64,000 nucleotides of DNA, from the NCBI RefSeq assembly GCF_002270415.1, contig NZ_NNRI01000004.1:56197-120196 (forward strand). Reading direction: 5' to 3'. The position numbers were made by a program, and so were the translations under genes. The stretch is from Mesorhizobium sophorae. GTDB taxonomy: Bacteria > Pseudomonadota > Alphaproteobacteria > Rhizobiales > Rhizobiaceae. Under the pieces are notes generated by a model. The model was given only the letters and a program-made list of their open reading frames with translations, had not been told where the DNA came from and did not search any database. Below are positions 1-8,463 of the stretch, one piece after another (the first letter of the stretch is position 1; every line of letters begins with the position of its first letter).

Positions 1-275
1 GGTAAAGCGCAATCCGAGATACCTCAATCCGCTCAAAAGCTGCTTGATGAATAAGTCTCCCAATAAGCCAAATAGGCACCATTCCTCCCGGTTTTCTACT
101 TGCGCCAGTGGGCGGGCGCCGACCGGAAGATTGTGCGCTTCACCAAGCCCCACGGTAACATCGTGAAGCCGCTGCGCGTTCATCCCGACGGCGCGGGATA
201 CATTGCCCAATCGACGATAGCGGCCCTATGCAGGCAGAGGTTGCCAAGCATTGTAGCGTCGAGCACCTGAGCAGG
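1..275. other. Left-edge stretch, no recognised gene
   Basis: The + strand holds an open frame from about position 97 to 269 that looks protein-like (it reads FYLRQWAGADRKIVRF at its start) but has no start codon inside the window and no family I recognise. It may be the tail of a gene truncated at the edge, or a relict. Confidence 0.3.
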
Positions 276-572
276 TCAGGCGTCGACCAATTCAATCTTC
301 AGCTTTTTGCCTACCGATCTAGCCGCTCTTTCGAGTGTATCCAGCGATACGGCAACGTTTTTAGGATCAAGGATCCTTTTGACTTGAGTTCGGCTCGTTC
401 CAATTCGAGCTGCCATTTCGCTTTTTGAAACAGCCTTTTCCTTACGAGCGCGCTCTATCTCCCAAGAAAGAACTTTCTTTATAGCCGCGCCATATACTTC
501 TTCTCGCTCGCCAAGTTCGTCGAGAAATGACTCAAGCGATCCACCGATAGGCGATATAGCTTTCTCAACCAT
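276..572 (-). CDS. XRE/HigA-type antitoxin
   Basis: 98-residue helix-turn-helix protein. The HTH lies at about residues 50-70 (KSEMAARIGTSRTQVKRIL), followed by a short dimerisation-like tail, which is the layout of HigA/XRE antitoxins. The gene starts 2 nt after the stop of the RelE-like toxin gene, so the order is toxin then antitoxin, as in higBA loci. It should bind and neutralise the upstream toxin and repress the operon through the palindrome at 969-980. The family is clear; the exact subfamily is inferred from gene order. Confidence 0.8.
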   Translation of the reverse strand: MVEKAISPIGGSLESFLDELGEREEVYGAAIKKVLSWEIERARKEKAVSKSEMAARIGTSRTQVKRILDPKNVAVSLDTLERAARSVGKKLKIELVDA

Positions 573-574
573 TT

Positions 575-955
575 CTAGATCTCCGTTTCTCTCTTTTTCT
601 TGCGTTTTGCTTCCTCAAGACGCCTTCTATAATCACGAAGCCGATCTCGAGCTAAATCCATTGCTTCCTTTTGACCACCCTTCCCTTCATGCCCATGCAG
701 AAGAAGCATTAGTGATCCTTCGATAGAAAAATACGTCCTGGCCTCGACCTTGCCGTCACGAATAGTCGAACGAACCTCCAAGAGCCCTCTACCTAGATCT
801 CTGCTTGTGGGCATGCCAATCGGCCAGCCAAATTCCACTTTGGCGATATCTCCGCCAACGATCTTCCTGTCATCCTTTCCCAACTCCAGAAGCCAATCGC
901 GAACGGGTTCCTTGCCTGCTTCTGTGGCGTAAAATTTCGCATCAATCCGCTTCAT
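575..955 (-). CDS. RelE/HigB-type toxin (Gp49-like)
   Basis: 126-residue basic protein of the RelE/ParE superfamily, phage Gp49-like branch. It opens with the typical 'YATEAGKEPVRDWL' segment, has the central 'GLLEVRSTIRDGKVEARTYF' strand region and ends in a Lys/Arg-rich tail. Members are usually ribosome-dependent mRNA interferases. It is the first gene of a two-gene operon with the HTH antitoxin 2 nt downstream. ATG at 955 is preceded by a 12-bp palindrome that probably carries the autoregulated promoter. Active-site residues were not mapped. Confidence 0.8.
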   Translation of the reverse strand: MKRIDAKFYATEAGKEPVRDWLLELGKDDRKIVGGDIAKVEFGWPIGMPTSRDLGRGLLEVRSTIRDGKVEARTYFSIEGSLMLLLHGHEGKGGQKEAMDLARDRLRDYRRRLEEAKRKKKRETEI

Positions 956-968
956 TTCAACGCGCTGT

Positions 969-980
969 ACCTTATAAGGT
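969..980 (-). promoter_or_regulatory. Palindromic operator/promoter of the HigBA-like pair
   Basis: ACCTTATAAGGT is a perfect 12-bp palindrome lying 14 nt upstream of the toxin start on the minus strand. Its centre, TTATAA, could serve as a -10 element. A palindrome over the promoter is the usual autoregulatory operator of HigA-type antitoxins; binding is inferred. Confidence 0.5.
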
Positions 981-1006
981 TCAAAATCAGCAAAATCAAG
1001 CCCTCC

Positions 1007-1561
1007 CTATCTGGCCTCTATCCTCAGCGCAGTCAGCGTCTCAGGCGTAATCGTCCCGGTTACCTTCAAAGAGTAGTCTGCCTGCATGCGCAGTAGCCCG
1101 GCCCTCAACTCCGGATTCATTTCGCCGTCTATCTCGCCGCTATAGTAGCCGAACGCGAGCAAGGCGAACTGGACCTCCTGGACGATCTCCTTGAACTTGT
1201 AGGCGTTGCCCGGAAGTGTCTTCAGCGGTGCCGGCACTGGCGCGATAGCGGGCGCCTGGTAGGTCGGCGCGGGCGTGGACGGCGCGCTATACAGCGGAGC
1301 GGACTCACTCGGCGCTGGTGGGATGTAGGAATAGCCCCCGGTCGACGACCTATGACTCGAGTGAGAACTGTGGCTGCTGTGACTGCTGTGGCTGCTATGT
1401 CCGGCCAGCGTGTACAGGTGGTCGAGCTTGAAGATATCGAAGAGGGATTTCGTCTTTCCGAGGTCGCCGCCCAACGTTGGTTTGGTCGGCAGCGCCTGTG
1501 CATTGGCTGGCAAGAACCCCGCCGCGAGCAGCGACGGTATCGCGAAAAGCCGCATCTTCAT
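1007..1561 (-). CDS. hxsA: His-Xaa-Ser repeat protein HxsA
   Basis: 184-residue exported protein. It has an N-terminal signal peptide (about residues 1-22), then a repeat with histidines at 55, 58, 61, 64, 67 and 70 (five HSS triplets and a final HRSS), a Pro/Ala-rich linker, and a C-terminal peptidoglycan-binding-type domain (about 120-184). This is the target of the Hxs system defined by the TIGR03976-03979 families: the repeat is thought to be modified by the radical SAM proteins HxsB and HxsC. The start overlaps the hxsC stop by 4 nt, so it is the last gene of a tightly coupled operon. The chemistry of the modification is not visible from sequence. Confidence 0.93.
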   Translation of the reverse strand: MKMRLFAIPSLLAAGFLPANAQALPTKPTLGGDLGKTKSLFDIFKLDHLYTLAGHSSHSSHSSHSSHSSHRSSTGGYSYIPPAPSESAPLYSAPSTPAPTYQAPAIAPVPAPLKTLPGNAYKFKEIVQEVQFALLAFGYYSGEIDGEMNPELRAGLLRMQADYSLKVTGTITPETLTALRIEAR

Positions 1562-2667
1562 TGGATAGCCCCCAAGTTGCTGTATCCGTGATTAGGTGGA
1601 TGCCACTCGAAAAATCCCCCGCACCGAGCTTTCAACGAGCATCCGTTGCACTCCTCCCGGTAGGCGCGCTTCCAGTCGGAGATCGTGGCCGGCGCGAGAT
1701 GGCGGTATCCTTCCGGTAACGTGCAGAGCGGGAAATTGTAGAGCCAGGCGTCTATCCCGCGGCTTCTCACGAGATCGATGGAACGGCCGACAACATCGAA
1801 GCCTTCTGAACTGTCGTAGAAGAGCGTCTTCCAGTTCATGCGGCCGTAGCCGATGTTCTCCATCTGCATGACTGCCCAGGTGCGGATGAAGGGCAGCGTC
1901 GACGCGATGAATCGTGCCAGACCAAGCAGCCCGTCAGCGTTCGGACGCATCAGTACCGTGCGAAGCTCTACCTGAGCACCGAGACGGCACATCAGAGCCA
2001 AATTCTCCAAAAGCCGCGCGTGCGCGCCCGCCTTGCCGACGATCTCGTCATGTACGCCCGGATTGTGGGAATAGAGAGGGATACCCCAGACTACCCTGCC
2101 CCTGTCGATGTGGCCCATCGCGTCCCGATCGGCTTCTTCAAAGTGCTGGCCATTGGTCAGGACGTGGAAGGAAAGGTCCGGGCGCGCCTCGAGCACGCTT
2201 TGGAGAAATCGGAACAGCTGAGCCTTGAAAAGCGTCGGCTCCCCGCCGGAGATGCCGATCGTCGCGCCTTCTGGCGCAAGCAACGCCGCGGTCTCGAAAT
2301 ACGGGAATAGGTCGACGTGGTGCTTCTTGGGCGGCTGGGAGCACATCAGGCAAACCTGGTCGCACCGCTCTGTAATCAGGAAGGTGTTGTGTTGCGACGC
2401 ACTACGGATAAGGCGGTCCGCCGTTCCACGCCGCGGGTTCACGAGCAACACGTCTCCATCGACCTTGAAAGGATCGATGCCAAGGACTCGTATCGGACCG
2501 CCCTCGCCGACGTAATCAGCCCCTTCCGGGCCGACGCGCTCCAGCGCGGCGTCGAAAGGATTCAGTGCCTCGCTCCTTTGCTCCCAAGCGTTGGCCTCAA
2601 ACGAACGAAGCCGGACCACGAAAGGCCGGTCAGCGTTTGCTTCCACCTTGATGCGCAGGGGTATCAT
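1558..2667 (-). CDS. hxsC: His-Xaa-Ser system radical SAM protein HxsC
   Basis: 369 residues. The radical SAM iron-sulfur motif CDQVCLMC (C102, C106, C109; CxxxCxxC) is present, followed by the SAM-binding 'GISGGEPT' segment. A short Cys cluster near the C-terminus (CNGCSLKARC) could hold an auxiliary cluster. It is one of two radical SAM maturases of the cassette and presumably acts on the HxsA repeat. It overlaps hxsB upstream and hxsA downstream by 4 nt each (ATGA), implying translational coupling. Confidence 0.92.
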   Translation of the reverse strand: MIPLRIKVEANADRPFVVRLRSFEANAWEQRSEALNPFDAALERVGPEGADYVGEGGPIRVLGIDPFKVDGDVLLVNPRRGTADRLIRSASQHNTFLITERCDQVCLMCSQPPKKHHVDLFPYFETAALLAPEGATIGISGGEPTLFKAQLFRFLQSVLEARPDLSFHVLTNGQHFEEADRDAMGHIDRGRVVWGIPLYSHNPGVHDEIVGKAGAHARLLENLALMCRLGAQVELRTVLMRPNADGLLGLARFIASTLPFIRTWAVMQMENIGYGRMNWKTLFYDSSEGFDVVGRSIDLVRSRGIDAWLYNFPLCTLPEGYRHLAPATISDWKRAYREECNGCSLKARCGGFFEWHPPNHGYSNLGAIQ

Positions 2668-4073
2668 GGCTGGACCGGCGCCATGTCGCCGGTCCAGCCG
2701 GCGACGCCGAGCCAGGCGGCCACCGAGGCGCGCGTCGGCTCGTCCTTTTGGTAGAGAACCTCAAAGACCTTGTCGAAGAGCGACAGATGTCGGCCGCAGA
2801 ACCATGTGTCGGGCCGCGGAACGTCAATCCGGCCGTACCGGGAGATATCGTCGATCACGTCAGTGCCGCAGAACGGCTGATAGGCGCAGTGAATGCAATC
2901 CGGATCGAAGTGGTTGAGTGCCCCAGAATTGAGAACGTCTACCTTTGCCCGGTCGATTCCCGTCCCGACGTCACCAATGCTGAGATCGATACGGCCGATC
3001 CTGGACAGCATCCGGGCCTCGTCGGTAGGGTAGAAGCGGCCGTCGTGGTCTATCACGACATAGTCGGAGGCGAAGAAGTTCGGGTTGCGTATGTCGACGT
3101 GGTTGTCGGCATCGAAGCGGAGCACACGCTTCAGGCACTGGCTGAAGTAGTATTCCTCCATAAATCGCCCGGTGCGATGGTTACGGGCAATCAGCAGCTC
3201 GATGAATTCGCAATGGAGGCGGTTCCAGCGGGCGAGGACATCGTCGCCTTGGTGAATTTTTCGCGCGAATCCCTGGTGGTTTATCGGGCGAAGGTAGACT
3301 GACTGGATTCCATAGCGTTCGTAGTTATCCAGCAGCGACTCGAAGTCCGGCGGATTGGAGACATCTACCGTCGGCAATGCCGAGATCTTGCCCTTCGGAT
3401 AGCGGGAAACGGCTGCCTCGAGATTTAGAAAAAAAGTATCGGTGACTTCGCTTCCATGCGTGCGCTGGCGCTCATGCGTTACCCGGTCTCCGTCAAGGGA
3501 GGTGCTGATGAAGGTGTCGTCGGCATCCAGGAACGCCCATGCACGCGGATCCAGTCGTTGCAGGTTCGTGCAGACGACGAACTGGGATTGGGAAAACTTT
3601 TCCCGGCAGAAGTCACGGACGGCTTCCAGCATGTCGACCCGCAGCAGGGGCTCGCCACCCTGGAATTCGATCTTAATGTCGGGACCTTCCAGCCTGTCGA
3701 GAAACGTGAGGACACCGGCGAGGATTTCGGGCGACCAATCGAACCCGTGAGCCTTTTCGGGAGCGCGGGAAACCTGGCAATAGCTGCAGGCAAGGTTGCA
3801 GCGGAGCGTCGGCACGAGGATGACGTAATTCATTCTCGTCGGCCTCGACTGGCGCCGCGCCCACTTGTAGGCGAACGAGGTCCAATTAAGGTCGAGTTCC
3901 CTGTCGAAGCCGTGATTTCCCTCCCTCAGGAACGACTCATCGGCGGGGGACAGGTTGTCGGTGGCGTACCGATCCAGGAAGCCGTGGCTGGACTTGAAGA
4001 ACTCGCCTGCGTCATCGGAGAACAGCACCGAACCGTCCGGCATCTCGCGGAACTTCAACGGCCATACGTTCAT
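2664..4073 (-). CDS. hxsB: His-Xaa-Ser system radical SAM/SPASM maturase HxsB
   Basis: 469 residues. The radical SAM motif CNLACSYC is at C92/C96/C99, 'EFQGGEPLL' follows as the SAM-binding GGE strand, and a C-terminal SPASM-like region carries CIHCAYQPFC plus a later Cys. It is the probable maturase installing a crosslink or other modification in HxsA. The roughly 80-residue N-terminal region would be the place for peptide recognition. It overlaps hxsD upstream and hxsC downstream by 4 nt, so the four genes form one coupled operon. Confidence 0.92.
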   Translation of the reverse strand: MNVWPLKFREMPDGSVLFSDDAGEFFKSSHGFLDRYATDNLSPADESFLREGNHGFDRELDLNWTSFAYKWARRQSRPTRMNYVILVPTLRCNLACSYCQVSRAPEKAHGFDWSPEILAGVLTFLDRLEGPDIKIEFQGGEPLLRVDMLEAVRDFCREKFSQSQFVVCTNLQRLDPRAWAFLDADDTFISTSLDGDRVTHERQRTHGSEVTDTFFLNLEAAVSRYPKGKISALPTVDVSNPPDFESLLDNYERYGIQSVYLRPINHQGFARKIHQGDDVLARWNRLHCEFIELLIARNHRTGRFMEEYYFSQCLKRVLRFDADNHVDIRNPNFFASDYVVIDHDGRFYPTDEARMLSRIGRIDLSIGDVGTGIDRAKVDVLNSGALNHFDPDCIHCAYQPFCGTDVIDDISRYGRIDVPRPDTWFCGRHLSLFDKVFEVLYQKDEPTRASVAAWLGVAGWTGDMAPVQP

Positions 4074-4345
4074 CGGCTTGTCACCGCGGCGACAAGCGCC
4101 TCACGCGTGAACAAGGTTTCCGCGTATATTTTCTCGCGGTAGACGGCGTGCAAAATATCTTTTCGAAGCTGGTCTTCGGCAATACCGCCCGATGAGCCTA
4201 TTGATATCGTACCGCCCTTCCACGCAAGGCGGCAATTGGGGTAGAGTGCCTGCACCCGAAGCATCGCGGCATCGGCGTATTTCTCGAACTGCGGCGGAAT
4301 CTCCACCACAAATTCGGATTCAGTAGCTTTCGGAAATTTCGTCAT
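4070..4345 (-). CDS. hxsD: His-Xaa-Ser system protein HxsD
   Basis: About 91 residues from the ATG at 4345, which has a G-rich Shine-Dalgarno (GGGGTGGGGAC) just upstream; a longer frame to 4390 lacks such support. HxsD is the small accessory protein of the cassette. It reads like a small alpha/beta domain (PPQFEKYADAAMLRVQALYP) that may act as a recognition or scaffold protein, but its role is unproven. First gene of hxsDBCA. Confidence 0.88.
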   Translation of the reverse strand: MTKFPKATESEFVVEIPPQFEKYADAAMLRVQALYPNCRLAWKGGTISIGSSGGIAEDQLRKDILHAVYREKIYAETLFTREALVAAVTSR

Positions 4346-4647
4346 GTCCCCACCCCGCGCGATAATGCGCGGCGCGACTCGAACAATCAACGCCTATTTG
4401 CTTTCTTCGTTCGTCTTTCCGCTCTATCTACTCGTTGAAATACTGTTCTTCGTTCACGCCGGCCGGCAAGGCGAAAGGCCTAACGACCCTACACCGCTGC
4501 GGTCTGCTGTTTCATCCGCGACACATGTCAGATATCATCAACTCCTTCCTGTCGATCAGGGGCTAGACGGCCACAGGACGTAACTGGCCAAGCATTCGCC
4601 AATTCTTTTTCGCCGCAAATGTGCAGCACCACATAGGCTCTATGAAC
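4346..4647. other. Intergenic region upstream of hxsD
   Basis: About 300 nt with no recognised gene. It should contain the hxsDBCA promoter, since the HNH-RecQ gene beyond it is read in the same direction and ends at 4648. No clear terminator hairpin was seen. Confidence 0.4.
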
Positions 4648-6324
4648 CTAGCCAGCAACGACACGGGCAACGAACCGCGCCCTTCCAAGGCGTTTGATCT
4701 CCACCTGGTTGCAATGGTCGCAACAGGCCTGGAAACGTCGAGTATTCCTCCGGCTGCTGAATACCCAATCCAAAATCCTGACCGAAAGGCTCGGGCGCCG
4801 GACGACCTTCGGCCCCTGAAAATATTCCGAGATCGCGGTGCGCATGCAGGACCGAGTCCTCATTATCTCGCTGACCTGGTCAATCTGATGATGGCGCTGC
4901 TCCAGCATCTGCTCCCGGTCGAGCGCGAGGACCTGCGCTGTCTCCACCGTTTTCTCGGCCATGAAACGCAGCCTCGAGATATCTCGGCCGACACTCGAAC
5001 CACTGTGAAACATAACCGCCACGGAAGGCTTCCCATCCCTTCCGGCGCGGCCGAATTCCTGCAGCTGGTCTTCGACCGATGCCGACTGCTGCCAATGGAT
5101 CACGAGGCGGACGTTCGGGACGTCGAGGCCCATGCCAAAGGCGTTGGTGCAGATGATCTGGTCAACGACCGGCCTGCTTTGCCCAAGGAAGCGCTTGACG
5201 AGTTCCTGCCGTTCCCATGCGTTTCCCAACCTGGAATGATAGAGCGGCACTTCAATCCCGAGACTGCGCAGGGCCGCTTGCAGTTCCTCGCCGACGTTCG
5301 TTGACGGCACGAAGACCATCGCCTTCTGTCCCTGGAGCTGTGGCAACCGCAGTAGCGATGCGATTTCGACGGCTCGCCGATCGGCTGCGCATCGCCATCG
5401 GAGGAGTGCGATATTCGGTCTGTCGACATCGCGCACAAAGACCTCGGCGTCCTCGATGCCGAGCGATTTCAGGATGCGCTGCTGCATCTCCTGCCCGGCG
5501 GTCGCCGTGAACGCCAGGACGGGTGGCGAACCTAGCTTTTCGCGGACCTCCTTGAGGCGGCCGTATTCCCGCCGGAAGTCCCTGCCCCATTGATCGACGC
5601 AGTGGGCCTCGTCTATGACAATAAACGAAGGCCGCGTCTGCTTCAGGCGAGCACGTTCGCTCTCGCTCCTGACGAAGAAGCGCTCGGGAGCCAAATAGAG
5701 CAACTTGATCGCGCCCCGGCCTAGCAGTGAGAATCGGGTCTGTTTCTCCTCGACGCTCAGATCGCTATTGATGAAGGTGGCAGGGATCTTTTTCGCCAGC
5801 AGATCTGACACCTGTTCCGACATCAGGGTCTTCAGGGGGCTGACGACCATGGTCAGGCCGCGGCGAAGCACGGCAGGCAGCTGAAAGCAAAGGGTCTTGC
5901 CCGATCCGGTCGGACTGACGACCAGGACCGATTTTCCAGAGAGCGCAGCCAGCACGATCGGCAACTGGCCTTCCCGGAAACGATCCTTCCCGAACAGCCG
6001 GAGAGCCGGCCCGAAATTGCCCACGCCTTCAGAAACCTTGCCTTCGGTATCCAACCAGCGGGCAAGCCTGACCGCCCATCGCTCGATTACCCGTCTCGCA
6101 AGCCTGCCAGCCAGGTTTGGGTGATGGGCTGCATGGCAACCATCGCAAAGGGTGACGAGGTTCGAGAGCTCGTCCGTTCCACCCATTGATCTCGGCAACA
6201 GATGATGCACGTCCGCTTGGGCGGATTTCACCGGCGTAGAGCACGAGACGCAGCGGCAGTGGTCACGCTGGACAACCTGAAGGCGTATCTCATGCCACGA
6301 GTCGATGACAATAGGTTGACCCAT
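4648..6324 (-). CDS. HNH nuclease-RecQ-type helicase fusion
   Basis: 558 residues from ATG 6324. An upstream extension of the frame to 6606 is low-complexity and unlikely to be translated. Residues 20-70 form an HNH nuclease (CVSC, VHHLLPRSMGGT, CDGCHAAHHP). Then comes a superfamily-2 RecQ-type helicase: Walker A PTGSGKT (138-144), DEAH (238-241), FTATA, a PSTN segment, FGMGLDVPNVRLVIHW, and motif VI 'EFGRAGRDG'. A RecQ-like zinc region near the C-terminus has C and CCDHC. No HRDC domain is seen. It probably unwinds DNA and nicks or cuts it. As a lone HNH-helicase in an accessory island it may serve DNA repair or anti-mobile-element defence; that role is inference. Confidence 0.85.
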   Translation of the reverse strand: MGQPIVIDSWHEIRLQVVQRDHCRCVSCSTPVKSAQADVHHLLPRSMGGTDELSNLVTLCDGCHAAHHPNLAGRLARRVIERWAVRLARWLDTEGKVSEGVGNFGPALRLFGKDRFREGQLPIVLAALSGKSVLVVSPTGSGKTLCFQLPAVLRRGLTMVVSPLKTLMSEQVSDLLAKKIPATFINSDLSVEEKQTRFSLLGRGAIKLLYLAPERFFVRSESERARLKQTRPSFIVIDEAHCVDQWGRDFRREYGRLKEVREKLGSPPVLAFTATAGQEMQQRILKSLGIEDAEVFVRDVDRPNIALLRWRCAADRRAVEIASLLRLPQLQGQKAMVFVPSTNVGEELQAALRSLGIEVPLYHSRLGNAWERQELVKRFLGQSRPVVDQIICTNAFGMGLDVPNVRLVIHWQQSASVEDQLQEFGRAGRDGKPSVAVMFHSGSSVGRDISRLRFMAEKTVETAQVLALDREQMLEQRHHQIDQVSEIMRTRSCMRTAISEYFQGPKVVRRPSLSVRILDWVFSSRRNTRRFQACCDHCNQVEIKRLGRARFVARVVAG

Positions 6325-6906
6325 TTCTGCTCGCGCCCCGTCCTTCGAAGCTGCGGAGTAGCAGAATAGTTTTATGAAAAGCTGACCAATGTCATCGTCA
6401 CGCCGAGGTCCAGGCGGCGCGGATGGTGCCGACGTCCCCGTCGACAGGTGACTGTACAGCCGATGCCGGTGTCGGCCTGGCCCTGCCCTATCGCCGCCGC
6501 TCACCAGGTTAGCGGTGGGCTGATGCCGGACCCGGCCCGCCGAGAAGGGAGAGCGCAATGAGTGAAGCCCGCGCCCACCCGACCAAGGCTCCTGACATAA
6601 GTGCACATTGAAGCGTGCTACCGTGACGCGGGCACCTGGCCGAGGGCGCGAAGCTCCTCATAGACCCGGATCAGTGTCAGCCGCTCCCGCTATGGCTTCG
6701 CCGCGTTCGCTGACAGCAGCCGGTCCCACTCTTCCCGCCTGGCGCCCTGCGCGGATAAGGTTGATGCTTGCGCTCGTATCGGAACTCCCTCTCGCTCCGA
6801 ATGCGGCGGTCCCCTTCACTCCCTTAAGGCGAAGGCTTTGGATTCTCAGGTGGAACAGTAAGCGTGCATCCCCAGGCGCTTCACAACGCCCGGTTCGCGT
6901 ATTATA
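6325..6906. other. Gap between HNH-RecQ gene and IS630
   Basis: About 580 nt with no gene I can support. Short open frames here look like random GC-rich frames. The promoter of the HNH-RecQ gene should lie in its left part. Confidence 0.35.
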
Positions 6907-6913
6907 CCAAGAG

Positions 6914-7438
6914 TCATTGGGTTTGACCGACATGGGCCCATTCTCGCATTCCGATGGATGTGATTGTTTCGGGAGCGGCGAGCAGTTTGTGCCAAGCATC
7001 GCACGCGGCGTCGATAATTGCCTCGTAGCTGTCGAAGACGCGGTTTGAGAGCCAGTTCTGCCGCATGTACTGCCAGACATTCTCAACCGGGTTTAATTCG
7101 GGCGCACGCGGGGGCAGGAAGATCGGCGTGATGTTGCGCGGCATGTTGAGGTTGGCGGTGGTGTGCCATCCGGCGCGATCCATGATGAGCACGGCATGCG
7201 CGCCCTTTTCGACATGGCGGCTGATCTCGTCGATATGGAGTTGCATGGCCTCGGTGTCGGCAAATGGCAGCGCGAGAGCTGCGCCGGTGCCCCGAGCCGG
7301 GCAGATGGCGCCGAACAGATATGCGCTCTTGTATCGCTGGTCGGCTGGCTGTCGCGGCCGCGTGCCACGCCTGGCCCACTGCCTTGTGATGCCGTTCTTC
7401 TGACCTATCCTGGCTTCATCCTGGAACCAGAGTTCCAC
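6914..7438 (-). CDS. IS630 transposase, DDE catalytic part (orfB)
   Basis: 174 residues in a different frame from orfA. It has the DDE pattern of IS630: 'LWFQDEARIGQ' (first Asp), 'VLIMDRAGWH' (second Asp) and 'APELNPVENVW' (Glu). It is probably produced as a fusion with orfA by frameshifting at the A7 run; the ATG at 7438 is unlikely to be the true start. The element looks intact. Confidence 0.85.
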   Translation of the reverse strand: MELWFQDEARIGQKNGITRQWARRGTRPRQPADQRYKSAYLFGAICPARGTGAALALPFADTEAMQLHIDEISRHVEKGAHAVLIMDRAGWHTTANLNMPRNITPIFLPPRAPELNPVENVWQYMRQNWLSNRVFDSYEAIIDAACDAWHKLLAAPETITSIGMREWAHVGQTQ

Positions 7439-7473
7439 CTTCGTACGCGGCGGCAGGTCGCAAAGATGAGCCT

Positions 7474-7983
7474 TCAGCGTGCGCTGCCAATTTTTTTGAA
7501 CGCTTCGATGATATGGGCGTCCTGCGCCGGGTGGTGCGGCCGTGCGCTCATATGCGAGAAGCCGAGCTTGTGCAGCAGCTTCCCGACATAGCGGGTATCG
7601 TAATCGATGCCGAAACGCTCCTTGATGACGCGCTTGAGGTCGATGCGCCGCCAGCGCACGACGCCGTCGACGGCGCGATCCGACCCCCTCTCCACGATTG
7701 CCGCCAGTTCAGCATTCTGTTCAGGCGACAGCCGGCACGGCGGGCCTGACGACCAGTGGTCGACAAGGCCATCGGGGCCGGCCGCGTTGAACCGGTGCAC
7801 CCAGTCCCGCAGCGTCTGGCGGTCCATGCCGCCAATCCGCCCCGCATCCGCCCGGCTCATCCCGTCCAGTACCGCAGCGATCGACAACAGCCGGCTGCTC
7901 TGCCGCACATCCTTCGACCCACGCGCCAGGCGACGCAGTTCCGTCGCCGAATAGTCCGTTCGTAACCTCACCGCTGATCCCAT
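7474..7983 (-). CDS. IS630 transposase, N-terminal part (orfA)
   Basis: 169 residues holding the DNA-binding half of an IS630 transposase: two helix-turn-helix regions (about 25-60 and 85-150), with typical segments such as SRADAGRIGGMDRQTLRDWV. Near its end the coding strand has seven consecutive A residues (7491-7497), a slippery run that would allow frameshifting into the DDE half. Confidence 0.85.
   Translation of the reverse strand: MGSAVRLRTDYSATELRRLARGSKDVRQSSRLLSIAAVLDGMSRADAGRIGGMDRQTLRDWVHRFNAAGPDGLVDHWSSGPPCRLSPEQNAELAAIVERGSDRAVDGVVRWRRIDLKRVIKERFGIDYDTRYVGKLLHKLGFSHMSARPHHPAQDAHIIEAFKKIGSAR
7491..7497 (-). other. Slippery A7 run for transposase frameshift
   Basis: Seven T residues on the + strand give AAAAAAA on the coding strand, at the orfA/orfB overlap. 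Programmed frameshifting on such runs is common in IS630 elements. Confidence 0.55.
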
Positions 7984-8128
7984 GGCCGAATCTCCTTCGG
8001 CAACACGGAATCACGTTCGGAGATGCTCCAAAATCACAAAAGAGTCAGCACCCGAGACCGTTGGTATTAGTTGTCCGTTTGGTAACGCGTCACGCAAGCC
8101 CTTTTTCGTTTGCGGCGTGACTTTTTTG

Positions 8129-8156
8129 TTGAATTTTACGAAGACCTTCGTATATT
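8129..8156 (+). promoter_or_regulatory. Promoter and operator of the MqsRA-like pair
   Basis: TTGAAT (8129-8134) and TATATT (8151-8156) are spaced 16 nt apart and look like -35 and -10 boxes. Between and overlapping them lies a perfect inverted repeat, TACGAAG-AC-CTTCGTA (8137-8152). An antitoxin dimer bound there would block the promoter. Confidence 0.55.
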
Positions 8157-8166
8157 GAGTGAGCTA

Positions 8167-8457
8167 ATGGCTTTCAAGGGTGTCAGGTATCGCGTCATCA
8201 AGGCACTGAAGGAAGGTACTTATCAGCATGCGGCCCGTGGGGGCATCGAGGACAAGAATGCCTTGATGACTGGCGACATCTCCCCCGAGCAACTGATAAC
8301 GATCATCGACAGGTGCAATGGCACGCATCATGAGAGTTCTGAACACCATGAGTTCAAGGGCATTGAAGTCCACATCCTCAAGCGAGATGGATGGTACATA
8401 AAATTCTACTTCGTTGACCCTGACACGGTCTTCATAAGTGTACATCCCTCAAGGTAG
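8167..8457 (+). CDS. MqsR-like toxin
   Basis: 96 residues from the ATG at 8167, preceded by GAGTGAG; an upstream TTG start would run through the promoter. The length, the N-terminal 'VIKALKEG' helix, the 'GDISPEQLITIIDRC' helix and the C-terminal strands WYIKFYF and VFISVH follow the MqsR mRNA-interferase pattern (E. coli MqsR is 98 residues). Toxin first, zinc-binding antitoxin 6 nt downstream, is the mqsRA order. Homology is by pattern rather than by strong identity. Confidence 0.6.
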   Translation: MAFKGVRYRVIKALKEGTYQHAARGGIEDKNALMTGDISPEQLITIIDRCNGTHHESSEHHEFKGIEVHILKRDGWYIKFYFVDPDTVFISVHPSR

Positions 8458-8463
8458 GCTAAC

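Larger units (their letters stand above)
6907..8064 (-). mobile_element. IS630-family insertion sequence (two-frame transposase)
   Basis: The element carries a two-frame IS630 transposase and is flanked by TA on both sides (6905-6906 and 8065-8066), as expected for IS630 insertion into TA. The ends begin CCAA and finish TTGG, with only imperfect inverted similarity beyond (CCAAGAGTC versus CCAACGGTC). Length about 1.16 kb. It lies just upstream of the MqsRA-like pair. End assignment is approximate. Confidence 0.7.

Noticed and set aside
1355..1400. Tandem triplet-like repeat resembling a microsatellite or CRISPR
   Set aside because: It is the coding repeat of the His-Ser-Ser motif in hxsA; no spacers.
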